From: Alteromonas lipotrueiana
GTDB lineage: Bacteria; Pseudomonadota; Gammaproteobacteria; Enterobacterales; Alteromonadaceae
NCBI RefSeq assembly: GCF_019249245.1
Contig: NZ_JAESDK010000012.1
Coordinates: forward strand, 1 to 64,000
DNA: 64,000 nucleotides
Direction of reading: 5' to 3'
Shown here: piece after piece, positions 44,914 through 55,987 of the stretch
Layout: each line of letters starts with the position of its first letter
Position numbering within the stretch: position 1 is the first letter of the stretch
Position numbers and translations under genes: made by a program
Notes under the pieces: generated by a model
The model's database searches: none
Told to the model about the DNA's origin: nothing
The model's input: only the letters and a program-made list of their open reading frames with translations

Positions 44914-47061
44914 CTATAGCAGCATTTGGCGCAGGTCTTCTAACACCGCTTTCAAATGCACTGCAAACCGCGCAGCAACCGCACCATCTATAACCCGGTG
45001 GTCATAAGACAATGACAGTGGCAACATCAGGCGAGGTTCAAAGTCCTTACCATTCCACTTCGGCTTCATTTCGCTTTTAGACACACCCAAAATGGCAACA
45101 TCAGGCGCATTTACTATGGGGGTAAAAGCCGTACCGCCAATACCGCCTAAGCTTGAGATAGTAAAACAGCTGCCCTGCATATCTGCAGACTTCAGCTTAC
45201 CATCGCGAGCTTTCACACTAATGTCCATCAGCTCTTTTGATAGCTCATGAATGCCTTTTTGATCGACATCACGAACCACCGGAACAACCAGACCATTCGG
45301 TGTGTCTACTGCTATACCAATATGGTAATACTTTTTCTGAATTAAAGACTCGCCTGACTCAGAAAGTGAAGTATTAAAAATTGGATAGGCTTTGAGCGCA
45401 TCGGCTACCGCTTTAATCATGAACACCAAAGGTGTGATTTTAAAGCCCAACTTGCGCTTTTCAGCAACCTGGTTTTGTTCTTTACGGAACGTTTCTACGT
45501 CGGTGATATCCGCTTCTTCAAACTGTGTTACATGGGGAATAGTCACCCAGTTACGATGCAGGTTTGGTCCTGACAGTTTTTGAATACGTGTTAACGGAAC
45601 TTCTTCGACTTCACCAAATTTAGAAAAATCAACTTTAGGTTGTGGAATAACCTGTAAACCACCGCCTTCGCCTTTGCCCACAGAGCCCGCAGTAGCCTTA
45701 GGACGTGACAACTCATATTTTACGTAAGACTGAACGTCTTCTTTCAATATCCGGTCTTTACGGCCGCTGCCCGACACTTCTGAGAGGTTTACGCCAAATT
45801 CGCGCGCAAGGCGTCGTACCGATGGCGATGCATGCACCTTGCCCGACTTCTGCTTTTCGCCTGCCGATGGATGATGCGGGACCGGTGGCGGTTTAGGACG
45901 ATCACTGTCTTGAGACTTGTTGTCCTGACCAGCGTCTTTATCTGACGATTTTGGTTCTTTTTCAGCGGGTTTATCTTCGGTTTTAGTCGCCGGCTTACTG
46001 CCGCTTCCCTTAACCTTAAGCATCAGAACCTGAGAGCCTTTGGACACTTTGTCGCCCTGTTTAACCAGCATTTTGGTAATTGTACCGGCTTTGGGTGCAG
46101 GTACATCCATGGTGGCTTTATCAGTTTCCAGGGTAATTAACCCGTCTTCAGCGTCAATGGTATCGCCTTCGTTCACCAATACTTCGATAACCTCAACGTC
46201 TGAGGCGTCGCCAATATCAGGAACCGTAACTTCAATTTCTTCTTCTGCGCCATCATCTGATGAGTCAGCCTGGCTGCTCTCATCTTCATCTTTTGATGCT
46301 TGCGAATCATCTGATTTATCAGACTGACTATTGTCGCTGCCGGAGTTTTGGTTCTGACTACTGTCTTCACCAGCCTCATCAGCGCCGCTTTCACCCTCGA
46401 CCTCAAGCATCAAAATCAGCGAGCCTTCACTGACTTTATCGCCTTCTTTAACCTTCAGGCTAACCACTTTACCGCCTTTAGGAGAAGGCACATCCATAGT
46501 GGCTTTGTCGGTTTCAAGGGTAATCAGGCCATCTTCTGCTTCAACGGTGTCGCCTTCGCTTACCAAAACCTCAATAATCTCAACTTCTTCGGCATCACCA
46601 ATATCGGGCACGGTAACTTCAATGGTCGAACTGCTGCCCCCTTTTGAAGAGTTGTCGGCTTTTGATTCATTTTGCTCAGATGCTGACTTAGCCTCTTTGT
46701 CTGACTTGTCTTGCTCAGCGTTTTCAGCAGAAGCCTTACTCTGATCGTCTGACTCAGACTCCGAGTCAGAGTCACTTTCAGAGCTTTCAGAGCTTTCGGC
46801 ATCATCGTCGCTGTTGCCATCGCCAGCAGCTTCTAATTGCATCAACAAATCGCCTTCAGAAATCTTGTCGCCAACGCTTACTTTTAAAGTACTGACTTTA
46901 CCGCCAAAGGGCGCCGGAATATCCATACTGGCTTTGTCACTTTCAACAGTAACCAGTGAGTCTTCCGCTTCAATGTCATCGCCCTCTGCCACCAACACTT
47001 CAATGACTTCTACTTCGTCTTCACCTAGGTCGGGTACGAGAACGTCTTTAATATCTGCCAT
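44914..47061 (-). CDS. aceF: pyruvate dehydrogenase complex E2, dihydrolipoamide acetyltransferase, three lipoyl domains
   Basis: 715 residues. Three N-terminal lipoyl domains (about 1-75, 135-210, 255-330), each with a DKA lysine: ESDKASMD, then ETDKATMD twice. They are joined by long linkers rich in Ser, Asp, Glu and Gln. A peripheral-subunit-binding domain (ASPSVRRLAREFGVNL) and the catalytic domain with its DHRVIDG motif follow. It forms the core of the complex that makes acetyl-CoA. I chose the ATG at 47061, with AGGAGAG upstream, 19 bases after aceE. Confidence 0.96.
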   Translation of the reverse strand: MADIKDVLVPDLGEDEVEVIEVLVAEGDDIEAEDSLVTVESDKASMDIPAPFGGKVSTLKVSVGDKISEGDLLMQLEAAGDGNSDDDAESSESSESDSDSESESDDQSKASAENAEQDKSDKEAKSASEQNESKADNSSKGGSSSTIEVTVPDIGDAEEVEIIEVLVSEGDTVEAEDGLITLETDKATMDVPSPKGGKVVSLKVKEGDKVSEGSLILMLEVEGESGADEAGEDSSQNQNSGSDNSQSDKSDDSQASKDEDESSQADSSDDGAEEEIEVTVPDIGDASDVEVIEVLVNEGDTIDAEDGLITLETDKATMDVPAPKAGTITKMLVKQGDKVSKGSQVLMLKVKGSGSKPATKTEDKPAEKEPKSSDKDAGQDNKSQDSDRPKPPPVPHHPSAGEKQKSGKVHASPSVRRLAREFGVNLSEVSGSGRKDRILKEDVQSYVKYELSRPKATAGSVGKGEGGGLQVIPQPKVDFSKFGEVEEVPLTRIQKLSGPNLHRNWVTIPHVTQFEEADITDVETFRKEQNQVAEKRKLGFKITPLVFMIKAVADALKAYPIFNTSLSESGESLIQKKYYHIGIAVDTPNGLVVPVVRDVDQKGIHELSKELMDISVKARDGKLKSADMQGSCFTISSLGGIGGTAFTPIVNAPDVAILGVSKSEMKPKWNGKDFEPRLMLPLSLSYDHRVIDGAVAARFAVHLKAVLEDLRQMLL

Positions 47062-47080
47062 GTTGTTGTCTCTCCTGTGC

Positions 47081-49747
47081 TTACGCGTACAGTGGGTTAA
47101 CTTTGTCTGAATCAATATTCAGATCTTTCATCGCTTTTGACAGCGTCTTCGCCTCTAAATCGCCAGCCTTATAAAGCTCATAAAGTGCAGCATAAGCGAC
47201 ATAGGCAGCGTCAACCTCAAAGTGACGACGCAGATTTGCACGACTGTCAGAGCGGCCAAAGCCGTCAGTTCCCAGTACACGATAACTACCAGGTACAAAG
47301 TTGCGTACCTGATCAGCATAGTTTTTGATGTAATCGGTGGCTGCCACGGTGGGGCCATCGTTGCCGTTGTTTAATACGTCTGTGATGTACGCGGTACGCG
47401 CATCAGCGTCTGGGTGCAACATATTGTGGCGATCAACAGCCATACCGTCACGGGTAAGCTCGTTAAACGACGTTACACTGTACACCTGAGACTCAACGTT
47501 GTAATTGTCGGCCAGCAGTTTTGCTGCCTCACGTACTTGCTCTAAGATCGTACCCGAGCCCAAAAGCTTCACTTTTTTGTCGCTTTCGCCCACGGTATCA
47601 AGCAAATAAATACCTTTTACAATGCCTTCTTGAACATCTTTTGGCATTTGCGGCTGCTTGTAGTTCTCGTTCATCACGGTCAGATAATAAAATACATCTT
47701 CCTGCTCTTCGAACATCCGGCGCATACCGTCTTGCATAATAACCGCAATTTCAAAGCCGTAAGTTGGATCGTAAGAAATACAGTTTGGAATCAGAGCTGC
47801 CTGGGTATGGCTGTGACCATCCTGATGCTGCAAACCTTCACCGTTTAGTGTGGTACGACCCGCGGTACCGCCCACTAAGAATCCCCGTGCCTGTGAATCG
47901 CCTGCTGCCCAGGCCAGGTCGCCTACACGCTGGAAACCAAACATTGAGTAGTAAATGTATACCGGGATCATTGGCAGATCGTTGGTGCTATAAGAGGTAC
48001 CTGCAGCCAGCCACGAAGCCATGGCGCCCAGTTCATTAATACCTTCCTGCAACACCTGACCTTTGGTGTCTTCACGGTAATACGCCACCTGATCAGAGTC
48101 TTGTGGTTCGTACTTTTGACCTTGCGATGAATAAATACCGACCTGACGGAACAAGCCTTCCATACCAAAGGTACGGGCTTCATCAGGAATAATCGGCACT
48201 ACCCGCTTGCCAATTTTCTTATCTTTGAGCATGGCGGTAAGCACCCGCACAAACGCCATCGTGGTTGAAATTTCACGATCGCCCGAGCCTTTAGTTACTG
48301 ATTCAAAAACTTTTAAATCAGGCGCTGGCAGGTCTTCGGTGCTTTTTGCTAACCGACGCGGCATAAAGCCGTGCAGCGCATCACGACGCTCTTTAAGATA
48401 TTTCATCTCTTGTGAGTCATCGTCAAACTTGTAATACGGCAGGTCAGACAGGCTTTCGTCAGACACAGGAATCTTAAAGCGATCGCGATATGCTTTTACA
48501 GCTTCCATGTCCATCTTTTTGACTTGGTGGGCAATATTTTTGCCTTCACCGGCCTCGCCCATTCCGTAACCTTTGACCGTTTTCGCCAGTATAACCTGAG
48601 GGCGGCCTTCAGTTTTAGTCGCGCGATCGTATGCCGCATAGACTTTTACCGGATCATGACCACCACGGTTCAGACGCCAAATGTCTTCATCAGACATATT
48701 GGACACCATCTCTTTAAGCTCTGGGTACTTGCCAAAGAATTTTTCGCGGGTATATGCCCCGCCTTTTGCTTTAAAGTTCTGATACTCGCCGTCCACGGTT
48801 TCGTTCATCAGATCAAGCAGTTTACCTGAACTGTCACGAGCCAATAGTGGATCCCAGTAACGGCCCCAGATAACCTTGATAACTTCCCATCCAGCTCCGC
48901 GGAATGTGCCTTCCAGTTCCTGGATAATCTTGCCATTACCGCGTACCGGGCCGTCAAGACGCTGAAGGTTACAGTTAACCACAAACGTCAGGTTATCCAG
49001 CCCTTCACGTGAGGCCAGGCCAATAGCGCCCAGGCTTTCAGGCTCATCAATCTCGCCGTCGCCCAGGAAACACCAGACGCGCTGTTCAGAACAGTCTTTT
49101 AAGCCGCGGTTGGTCAGATACTTCAGATATCGGGCTAAATAAATAGCCTGCATCGGACCCAGACCCATAGATACCGTAGGAAACTGCCAGAAGTCAGGCA
49201 TCAGTTTCGGATGCGGATACGATGAAAGCCCTTCGCCGTCCACTTCCTGGCGGAACATATCAAGCTGATCTTCTGATAACCGGCCTTCAATGTAGGCACG
49301 CGAATAGATACCCGGTGCCACATGGCCCTGAATAAACAGGAAATCGCCGCCGTCTTTGTCATTTGGCGCACGGAAAAAGTGGTTAAAACCCACATCGTAC
49401 AGCATTGCCGATGAAGCAAAGCTTGAGATATGACCGCCCAGCTCTAAGTCTTTTTTAGAGGCACGTAATACCATCATCAAGGCATTCCAACGTAACGCGT
49501 TGCGAATTTTGCCTTCAATGGTTTGGTCGCCCGGCATGGTAGGCTCTTGCCCTGGCGGTATGGTGTTCAGATAAGCGGTTGTTGCATCATAGGGTAAGTG
49601 GGCACCATTTCTGCGTGCTTTCTCAATTAGTGATTCTAATAAGAAGTGAGCCCTTTCAATACCTTCTTCTTCTAAAACTGACTCTATTGACTCCAGCCAT
49701 TCTTGTGTTTCTTGTGGATCCACATCTTGGTGCATCATATCAGTCAT
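47081..49747 (-). CDS. aceE: pyruvate dehydrogenase E1 component, homodimeric type
   Basis: 888 residues, standard for the single-chain E1. It decarboxylates pyruvate with thiamine diphosphate and acetylates lipoyl groups of AceF. Features: DVDPQETQEWLESIESVLEEEG at the N-terminus, GDGEIDEPESLGA with the thiamine diphosphate region near residue 230, HQVKKMDMEAVK and GRTTLNGEGLQHQDGHS. The ATG is preceded by AGGAT. Located between pdhR and aceF on one strand; the 172-base gap to pdhR shows no second PdhR box. Confidence 0.98.
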   Translation of the reverse strand: MTDMMHQDVDPQETQEWLESIESVLEEEGIERAHFLLESLIEKARRNGAHLPYDATTAYLNTIPPGQEPTMPGDQTIEGKIRNALRWNALMMVLRASKKDLELGGHISSFASSAMLYDVGFNHFFRAPNDKDGGDFLFIQGHVAPGIYSRAYIEGRLSEDQLDMFRQEVDGEGLSSYPHPKLMPDFWQFPTVSMGLGPMQAIYLARYLKYLTNRGLKDCSEQRVWCFLGDGEIDEPESLGAIGLASREGLDNLTFVVNCNLQRLDGPVRGNGKIIQELEGTFRGAGWEVIKVIWGRYWDPLLARDSSGKLLDLMNETVDGEYQNFKAKGGAYTREKFFGKYPELKEMVSNMSDEDIWRLNRGGHDPVKVYAAYDRATKTEGRPQVILAKTVKGYGMGEAGEGKNIAHQVKKMDMEAVKAYRDRFKIPVSDESLSDLPYYKFDDDSQEMKYLKERRDALHGFMPRRLAKSTEDLPAPDLKVFESVTKGSGDREISTTMAFVRVLTAMLKDKKIGKRVVPIIPDEARTFGMEGLFRQVGIYSSQGQKYEPQDSDQVAYYREDTKGQVLQEGINELGAMASWLAAGTSYSTNDLPMIPVYIYYSMFGFQRVGDLAWAAGDSQARGFLVGGTAGRTTLNGEGLQHQDGHSHTQAALIPNCISYDPTYGFEIAVIMQDGMRRMFEEQEDVFYYLTVMNENYKQPQMPKDVQEGIVKGIYLLDTVGESDKKVKLLGSGTILEQVREAAKLLADNYNVESQVYSVTSFNELTRDGMAVDRHNMLHPDADARTAYITDVLNNGNDGPTVAATDYIKNYADQVRNFVPGSYRVLGTDGFGRSDSRANLRRHFEVDAAYVAYAALYELYKAGDLEAKTLSKAMKDLNIDSDKVNPLYA

Positions 49748-49919
49748 GGTGCCATCCTATTTTTGCTTAATATAGAAAACCATCCGCTGCACCGTATTTG
49801 GAAGAGGATGGCATCGCTAAATTATGTTGTACTTGCAGCAGGCTGTAACAGCCCACCTCTTATTTGCGCGTTTTTACTAATACAAGCTTAAGTACGCGTA
49901 TACTTTTTGGCTTTCGCCG

Positions 49920-50666
49920 TTATATTTCCAGACGCCGAAGCGCGCGCTGTACCCTGCTGTCGCGTTGATTAATCGATAACAGGGTTTTTTCAATGAAGGC
50001 CAGGTGCGCATTACATGCTTGCCGGGCACTTTCAGGATCGCGGTTAGCAATAGCCGCTACTATTTCAGCGCGCTGGCGCGACAAATCGGTTGCCACGTCA
50101 GAATGCTGAGCCAGCATTTCCAGATTTCGTTCAATATTTTCTATCAGCATGACCTGCATAGTGCTCATGACATGCAGCAGCACCATATTGTGCGAGGCCC
50201 GCGCCATAACCACATAAAACTGGCCCAGCGCTTCGGCCAGGGGCCGCTGACATTGCTTGCCCTCGGGGGCAGGCAAATTATCAAGTGCCTGTTGCAGTGC
50301 CTGATAATCTTCAGGCTGACCCCGTAAGGCCGCGTAATACGCAGACATACCTTCAAGCGCATGGCGAAACTCAAGCAAATCAAATTGTGTTTCAGGACGC
50401 CGGCTAATAAGCGCCATCAGCGGGTCTAGCATCGCCGCATTCAGGCTTTTGCTAACAAAGGTGCCTCCGCCCTGCTTACGTTCGACCAAACCTCTGGCCT
50501 GCAAATTTCCAATTGCTTCACGAAGCGACGGCCGCGATACGTCAAACTGTGTTGCCAGTTCGCGCTCAGGAGGTAGCTTTTGCCCGGCCAGCAACGCCCC
50601 TTCCAGAATCATAGATTCCAGTTGTTCGGTGATGACGTCTGACAACTTTTTACGCCCCTGCTGCAT
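49920..50666 (-). CDS. pdhR: pyruvate dehydrogenase complex repressor, GntR/FadR subfamily
   Basis: 248 residues. Winged helix-turn-helix at the N-terminus (LPPERELATQFDVSRPSLREAI, then GLVERKQGGGTFV) and an all-helical FCD effector domain (about 90-230). PdhR represses the operon and is released by pyruvate. Position at the head of pdhR-aceE-aceF-lpdA and the perfect operator at 50735-50751 support the name and autoregulation. Confidence 0.94.
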   Translation of the reverse strand: MQQGRKKLSDVITEQLESMILEGALLAGQKLPPERELATQFDVSRPSLREAIGNLQARGLVERKQGGGTFVSKSLNAAMLDPLMALISRRPETQFDLLEFRHALEGMSAYYAALRGQPEDYQALQQALDNLPAPEGKQCQRPLAEALGQFYVVMARASHNMVLLHVMSTMQVMLIENIERNLEMLAQHSDVATDLSRQRAEIVAAIANRDPESARQACNAHLAFIEKTLLSINQRDSRVQRALRRLEI

Positions 50667-50712
50667 TCGTTTCCTTTAACGTTATGACAGAAAAAAGGCG
50701 GTCATTTTGTAA

Positions 50713-50724
50713 ACACCTTGGTGT
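50713..50724. promoter_or_regulatory. palindrome ACACCTTGGTGT upstream of pdhR
   Basis: A perfect 12-base palindrome between the pdhR start and the PdhR box. Its core CCTTGG recurs in the palindrome at 50781-50796. It may bind another regulator or a second PdhR dimer. Confidence 0.35.
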
Positions 50725-50734
50725 CAATGCCGCC

Positions 50735-50751
50735 AATTGGTAATACCAATT
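50735..50751. promoter_or_regulatory. PdhR operator
   Basis: AATTGGTAATACCAATT is a perfect palindrome agreeing with the known E. coli PdhR box (ATTGGTNNNACCAAT). It lies about 70 bases upstream of pdhR. Confidence 0.85.
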
Positions 50752-50780
50752 TACCTATATAGTTTAGGGTAGTTTAAAAC

Positions 50781-50796
50781 CAAGGTAAATACCTTG
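50781..50796. promoter_or_regulatory. palindrome CAAGGTAAATACCTTG upstream of the PdhR box
   Basis: Arms CAAGGTA and TACCTTG are perfect and separated by AA. The site shares the GGTAxxTACC layout of a PdhR-type site but with CAA/TTG outer bases, so it may be a weaker second operator. Confidence 0.4.
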
Positions 50797-50940
50797 CCAA
50801 ATTACCTTATCTTCAGGTTGCTTAAAATAACCAGATACCCTTGATATTTAATACTATTATGAACATTTCCCACTGGTCGGATAAGCTAAACCAACACTAT
50901 ATTTTTAACATTTTTGCAATAATACCGCCGAAAGTTGTAC

Positions 50941-51756
50941 TTAATGTAATACACCGGCCAGGGTGAGTACGGCGATAATAACCACCAAACAACCCAGACT
51001 ACGTTTAGCCAGAACGGCAGCACTACTGGCAGAGGCTTTGGCCTGACCCACCTCAAATTCGCCGGCCTGTTGACCTACCCGGGTAAGAAACAAACGCGGC
51101 GATGGGGCAACAGTAAACAGATTTTTAACCCAGGGGGTAGCTGCCCGGCTAAAGTGTCCTACCAGTAAGTACGTTAAGCCGGTTAATCGCACGCCGATAA
51201 TATCGATAATACGAATAAACTCTTCTGGCACACTGCGCTGATGCTCCCCCGGTACATTTAACTGCAACCATCTTGCGCTGCAGTAAATTATGAGACCTGG
51301 TATGCCTAATATTGCGGTAATTAAAACCACCGCTACATAATATCGATAGTTTATCCACAACAAAGAACAGGCCAGGTCATTTTGACTGGCAACCCGGTAG
51401 GTATCCTGACTCATACCATCTAAATAGCGACCGGCGGCTTCTTCGTCGCCCCGGGCTAATGCCGACTCAAAACACTCTACATTACGCCTTAACATAACAC
51501 TGCCGATACACAGTGTCAGCAGCACGGTTTGTGCTATCCAGCTCAACAGTGAGCTGTCTGCGATAAACAGCCCACCGCTGATAATAAGCAGAGGCAAAAT
51601 CATGATTGCCGCTCGCAGCCAGTGTTTACTGGCCGGGCCCGATAACCCCTTGCTTAGCAAACCGGCAGTGCGAGCAAAGTAAAAGTCAATAAAAGCGGTT
51701 TTGGGCCGCGTAAAATAACGGTCAATAGCCAGGGCCAGCAGTAAACTTATAAGCAT
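50941..51756 (-). CDS. ampE: AmpE-family inner-membrane protein, beta-lactamase regulator
   Basis: 271 residues with four or five membrane segments, starting MLISLLLALAIDRYFTRPKTAF. AmpE proteins accompany AmpD and are thought to sense or relay cell-wall recycling; the biochemical role is unsettled. Motifs seen: FESALARGDEEAAGRYLDGM in the cytoplasmic loop and FRIID-like EEFIRIIDIIGVRLTGLTYLLVGHF. I chose the ATG at 51756, 19 bases after ampD; the frame is open further upstream but overlaps ampD. Confidence 0.85.
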   Translation of the reverse strand: MLISLLLALAIDRYFTRPKTAFIDFYFARTAGLLSKGLSGPASKHWLRAAIMILPLLIISGGLFIADSSLLSWIAQTVLLTLCIGSVMLRRNVECFESALARGDEEAAGRYLDGMSQDTYRVASQNDLACSLLWINYRYYVAVVLITAILGIPGLIIYCSARWLQLNVPGEHQRSVPEEFIRIIDIIGVRLTGLTYLLVGHFSRAATPWVKNLFTVAPSPRLFLTRVGQQAGEFEVGQAKASASSAAVLAKRSLGCLVVIIAVLTLAGVLH

Positions 51757-51775
51757 AATAAGGTATCCGGTTGCA

Positions 51776-52318
51776 TTAACGGGTTTTAGAAAACAGTGTA
51801 TGCCGAAAATAGCCCCAGTCAAAGGCCGGGCCAGGATCAGTTTTGCGACCAGCCGCAATGTCGTTATGACCGACAATACGCCCACATGAAATAAGTGGAA
51901 AAGCAGACAGCAGAGAATCACTTAACCTAATTAAGCTATGATACTGCGCGTTGGTATAAGGCTGAGTGTCGGTGCCCTCCAGCTCTATGCCGATGGCAAA
52001 ATCGTTGCATCGGCTGCGCCCCTGAAAGTTTGATACCCCGGCATGCCAGGCCCGTTGGGTAAAAGGCACAAACTGTTCAATACGCCCGTCACGATAAATC
52101 ACACAATGCGCTGACACTTTTAATCCGGCAATTTGTGTGTAAAACGAATGTTCGTCCGGGTTTAGCGTACCGGTGAATAACTGCTCGATTCCCTTTGTGT
52201 TAAACTGCCCGGGCGGCAATGAAATATTATGAATGACTAACAACGATACCGGCTCATTTGCAGGGCGCTCATCATAAAATGGTGATTTTTTTTGAATTGC
52301 GTGGGGGTAATACTCCAC
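51776..52318 (-). CDS. ampD: 1,6-anhydro-N-acetylmuramyl-L-alanine amidase
   Basis: 180 residues. Cytoplasmic zinc amidase that cuts the peptide from anhydro-MurNAc during peptidoglycan recycling. Zinc ligands are visible: His in LLVIHNISLP, His in the C-terminal GHNDIAAGRKTDPGPAFDW with Asp, and the middle FQGRSRCNDFAIGIELEG. Loss of this activity raises inducible AmpC in many bacteria. It is the first gene of ampD-ampE and diverges from the retropepsin gene by about 100 bases. Confidence 0.95.
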   Translation of the reverse strand: MEYYPHAIQKKSPFYDERPANEPVSLLVIHNISLPPGQFNTKGIEQLFTGTLNPDEHSFYTQIAGLKVSAHCVIYRDGRIEQFVPFTQRAWHAGVSNFQGRSRCNDFAIGIELEGTDTQPYTNAQYHSLIRLSDSLLSAFPLISCGRIVGHNDIAAGRKTDPGPAFDWGYFRHTLFSKTR

Positions 52319-52424
52319 AATACATACCCTATTTAAGCGTCAGACTAATTAAATACTGACACTGTGGCGACCCGGGCACAAGCCCTGTCCCTAACAGGTA
52401 AAATTATTACGACAGCAGGTGACG

Positions 52425-53823
<1,399 letters not shown>

Positions 53824-54082
53824 CAACCAACTGTTTTTAATAGCAATTTGGCATATTTTATACTTTTGGATAAATGTGCCGCCCTTCTCCTGTTACTCCG
53901 GCAGAACCTACACATAAGTATACTTTCAAATACTTGTCAACATGACGATCCTCCCTATACTTGGCTTCAAGTACCGGGGGCGTTACAAGGAACAAACCAG
54001 GTATAAACCTAACTTTGATTAGTCAACTAACGTAACTAGCAACTTTTTAAATTAGCGTCTAATACGCACCCGGAGAACTACC

Positions 54083-54520
54083 ATGAAAAAATTTACACCT
54101 GCAAACAAACAAGACGGCTTTACCTTAATCGAATTGATGATCGTGGTGGCGATTATCGGTATTTTGGCCGCGGTCGCGTTACCGGCTTATCAGAATTATA
54201 CAAAGAAAGCGCGTTTTTCTGAAGTTATTATGGCTACTCAGAGCTTCAAAACGGCCATTGAGGTATGTTTCCAAACTGAAGGTGCAATAACGAGCTGTAC
54301 AAACGGTACTAATGGCGTTCCTGCTAACATCGCTACTGGTGAAGGTAAAGGGTTAATCGATACTGTTACCTGGACTGAAACCGCATCGCCAGCTACTTTA
54401 GTTGCTGCTGCTACAAGTGATGGCGGCTTGGCTGGAGAGACCTACACGCTCGAAGCAACAGTTGAAGATAATGGTCAAATTACGTGGGCCGAAGAGTGTT
54501 CTGATTCAGCGCTTTGCTAA
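54083..54520 (+). CDS. pilA: type IV major pilin
   Basis: 145 residues. A short leader ([12 protein letters not shown]) ends in Gly12 before Phe13, the prepilin peptidase site, followed by [24 protein letters not shown] with Glu5 of the mature protein. Two cysteine pairs ([11 protein letters not shown] and ECSDSALC) suggest disulfides. It would be cleaved by PilD, encoded 1.5 kb downstream, and assembled into pili for attachment, twitching or DNA uptake. Preceded by GGAG at a good distance. A terminator follows, as expected for an abundant subunit. Confidence 0.93.
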   Translation: MKKFTPANKQDGFTLIELMIVVAIIGILAAVALPAYQNYTKKARFSEVIMATQSFKTAIEVCFQTEGAITSCTNGTNGVPANIATGEGKGLIDTVTWTETASPATLVAAATSDGGLAGETYTLEATVEDNGQITWAEECSDSALC

Positions 54521-54537
54521 GCTAAATATACTATACG

Positions 54538-54561
54538 AGCCCAGCACCTGCTGGGCTTTTT
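54538..54561 (+). terminator. terminator of the pilin gene
   Basis: AGCCCAGCA (54538-54546) and TGCTGGGCT (54549-54557) with a 2-base loop, followed by five T residues. It separates the highly expressed pilin from pilC. Confidence 0.85.
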
Positions 54562-54580
54562 ACTACCAGAGAACACCATT

Positions 54581-55789
54581 ATGGCAAAAGCAGCAGCGGT
54601 ATTTGAATGGCAAGGCAAGGACCGGCAAGGTGGTAAACGCAAAGGGGAAATTTCAGCCTTAAGCATTAGCGAGGCGAAAAACCTGCTGCGTCGTCAGGGT
54701 ATCTCTGCCAATAAAGTTAAAAAACAGCAAAAGTCTTTGTTTGGCGGCGGCAAAAAAATTAATGCCGCCGACATTTCCGTTGTTACCCGGCAAATTGCCA
54801 CCATGTTAGGCGCTGGGGTTACCTTACTCCAATCTATTCAAATGATTGCCCAGGGCCATGGTAAACCTGATATGCGCAAAATGCTTACCGCCATCGGAGA
54901 TGATGTAAGCGCCGGCACGCCCCTTTCAAAAGCACTACGCAAATATCCCTTACAATTTGACGATTTGTATTGCGATTTGGTGCACACCGGTGAACAGTCT
55001 GGTGCCCTGGAGCTTATCTTCGACCGTCTTGCAACTTACAAAGAAAAAGCCGAAGCACTAAAAAGTAAAATCAAAAAAGCCATGTTTTACCCTGCTGCGG
55101 TACTGGTCGTTGCTTTTATTGTAACCACGGTATTGCTGATTTTTGTTGTGCCCCAGTTTGAAGAGATTTTCTCCAGTTTTGGCGCCGAACTGCCGGCCTT
55201 TACCCAGTTTGTACTGGCGATATCCCGAGGTATGCAAGAATATGGGCTGTACATTGGTATGGCGGTGGCTGGCGGTATTTACCTGTTTATTCGGGCTCAC
55301 CGAAAGTCTAAAAACCTACGTGACAATGTTGATAAACTCACTCTGAAAATTCCGGTGATTGGCGAAATTTTGAAAAAAGGCGCCATTGCCCGTTTTACTC
55401 GTACCCTGTCGACTACTTTTTCAGCGGGTGTGCCTTTAATTGGTGCTCTTGACTCTGCCGCTGGTGCGTCAGGCAATGCCGTTTTTCGTGATGCTATTTT
55501 GTATATCAAAAAAGAAGTGGCGGGCGGCATGCAAATGAACACCGCTATGCGCGCAACCAATGTGTTTCCGGATATGGTGAACCAGATGGTAGCAATTGGT
55601 GAAGAATCGGGTGCGGTGGATGAAATGCTAAGCAAAGTGGCCACCATTTATGAAGCCGAAGTAGACGATATGGTCGACGGTCTGACCAGCTTGCTTGAAC
55701 CTATGATTATGGCGGTGTTAGGGGTTGTTATTGGGGGTCTTATTGTAGCTATGTACTTGCCTATCTTCCAAATGGGTAATGTGGTGTAA
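54581..55789 (+). CDS. pilC: type IV pilus inner-membrane platform protein PilC
   Basis: 402 residues, the usual length. Two T2SSF domains (about 70-195 and 275-395) with the repeated pattern FDDLYCDLVHTGEQSGALE and FPDMVNQMVAIGEESGAVDEML, and three membrane helices. PilC anchors the assembly ATPases PilB and PilT and transfers pilin into the fibre. In most relatives pilB lies between the pilin gene and pilC; here only 60 bases do, so pilB is absent from this locus. Confidence 0.95.
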   Translation: MAKAAAVFEWQGKDRQGGKRKGEISALSISEAKNLLRRQGISANKVKKQQKSLFGGGKKINAADISVVTRQIATMLGAGVTLLQSIQMIAQGHGKPDMRKMLTAIGDDVSAGTPLSKALRKYPLQFDDLYCDLVHTGEQSGALELIFDRLATYKEKAEALKSKIKKAMFYPAAVLVVAFIVTTVLLIFVVPQFEEIFSSFGAELPAFTQFVLAISRGMQEYGLYIGMAVAGGIYLFIRAHRKSKNLRDNVDKLTLKIPVIGEILKKGAIARFTRTLSTTFSAGVPLIGALDSAAGASGNAVFRDAILYIKKEVAGGMQMNTAMRATNVFPDMVNQMVAIGEESGAVDEMLSKVATIYEAEVDDMVDGLTSLLEPMIMAVLGVVIGGLIVAMYLPIFQMGNVV

Positions 55790-55987
55790 GTTACCTCAGC
55801 TCCAGGCATTTTATAAACCATGAAAAACGCCTTTCGCAGGGTAGCGTTCCAGCGAACATACGCTGCCCTGTTTTTAGCGCGATAATATTCGCTACACCTT
55901 TTCATAGTACCAGCGCTAAGATTTGTACCGCTGTCTTAGCTCTGGCACACTTTCATTTTTTATAGCGACAACACGATACCTCAAATT

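Noticed and set aside
46340..46820. Long frames on the opposite strand of aceF
   Set aside because: They mirror the repetitive acidic linkers and lipoyl repeats of aceF and are shadows of that gene.
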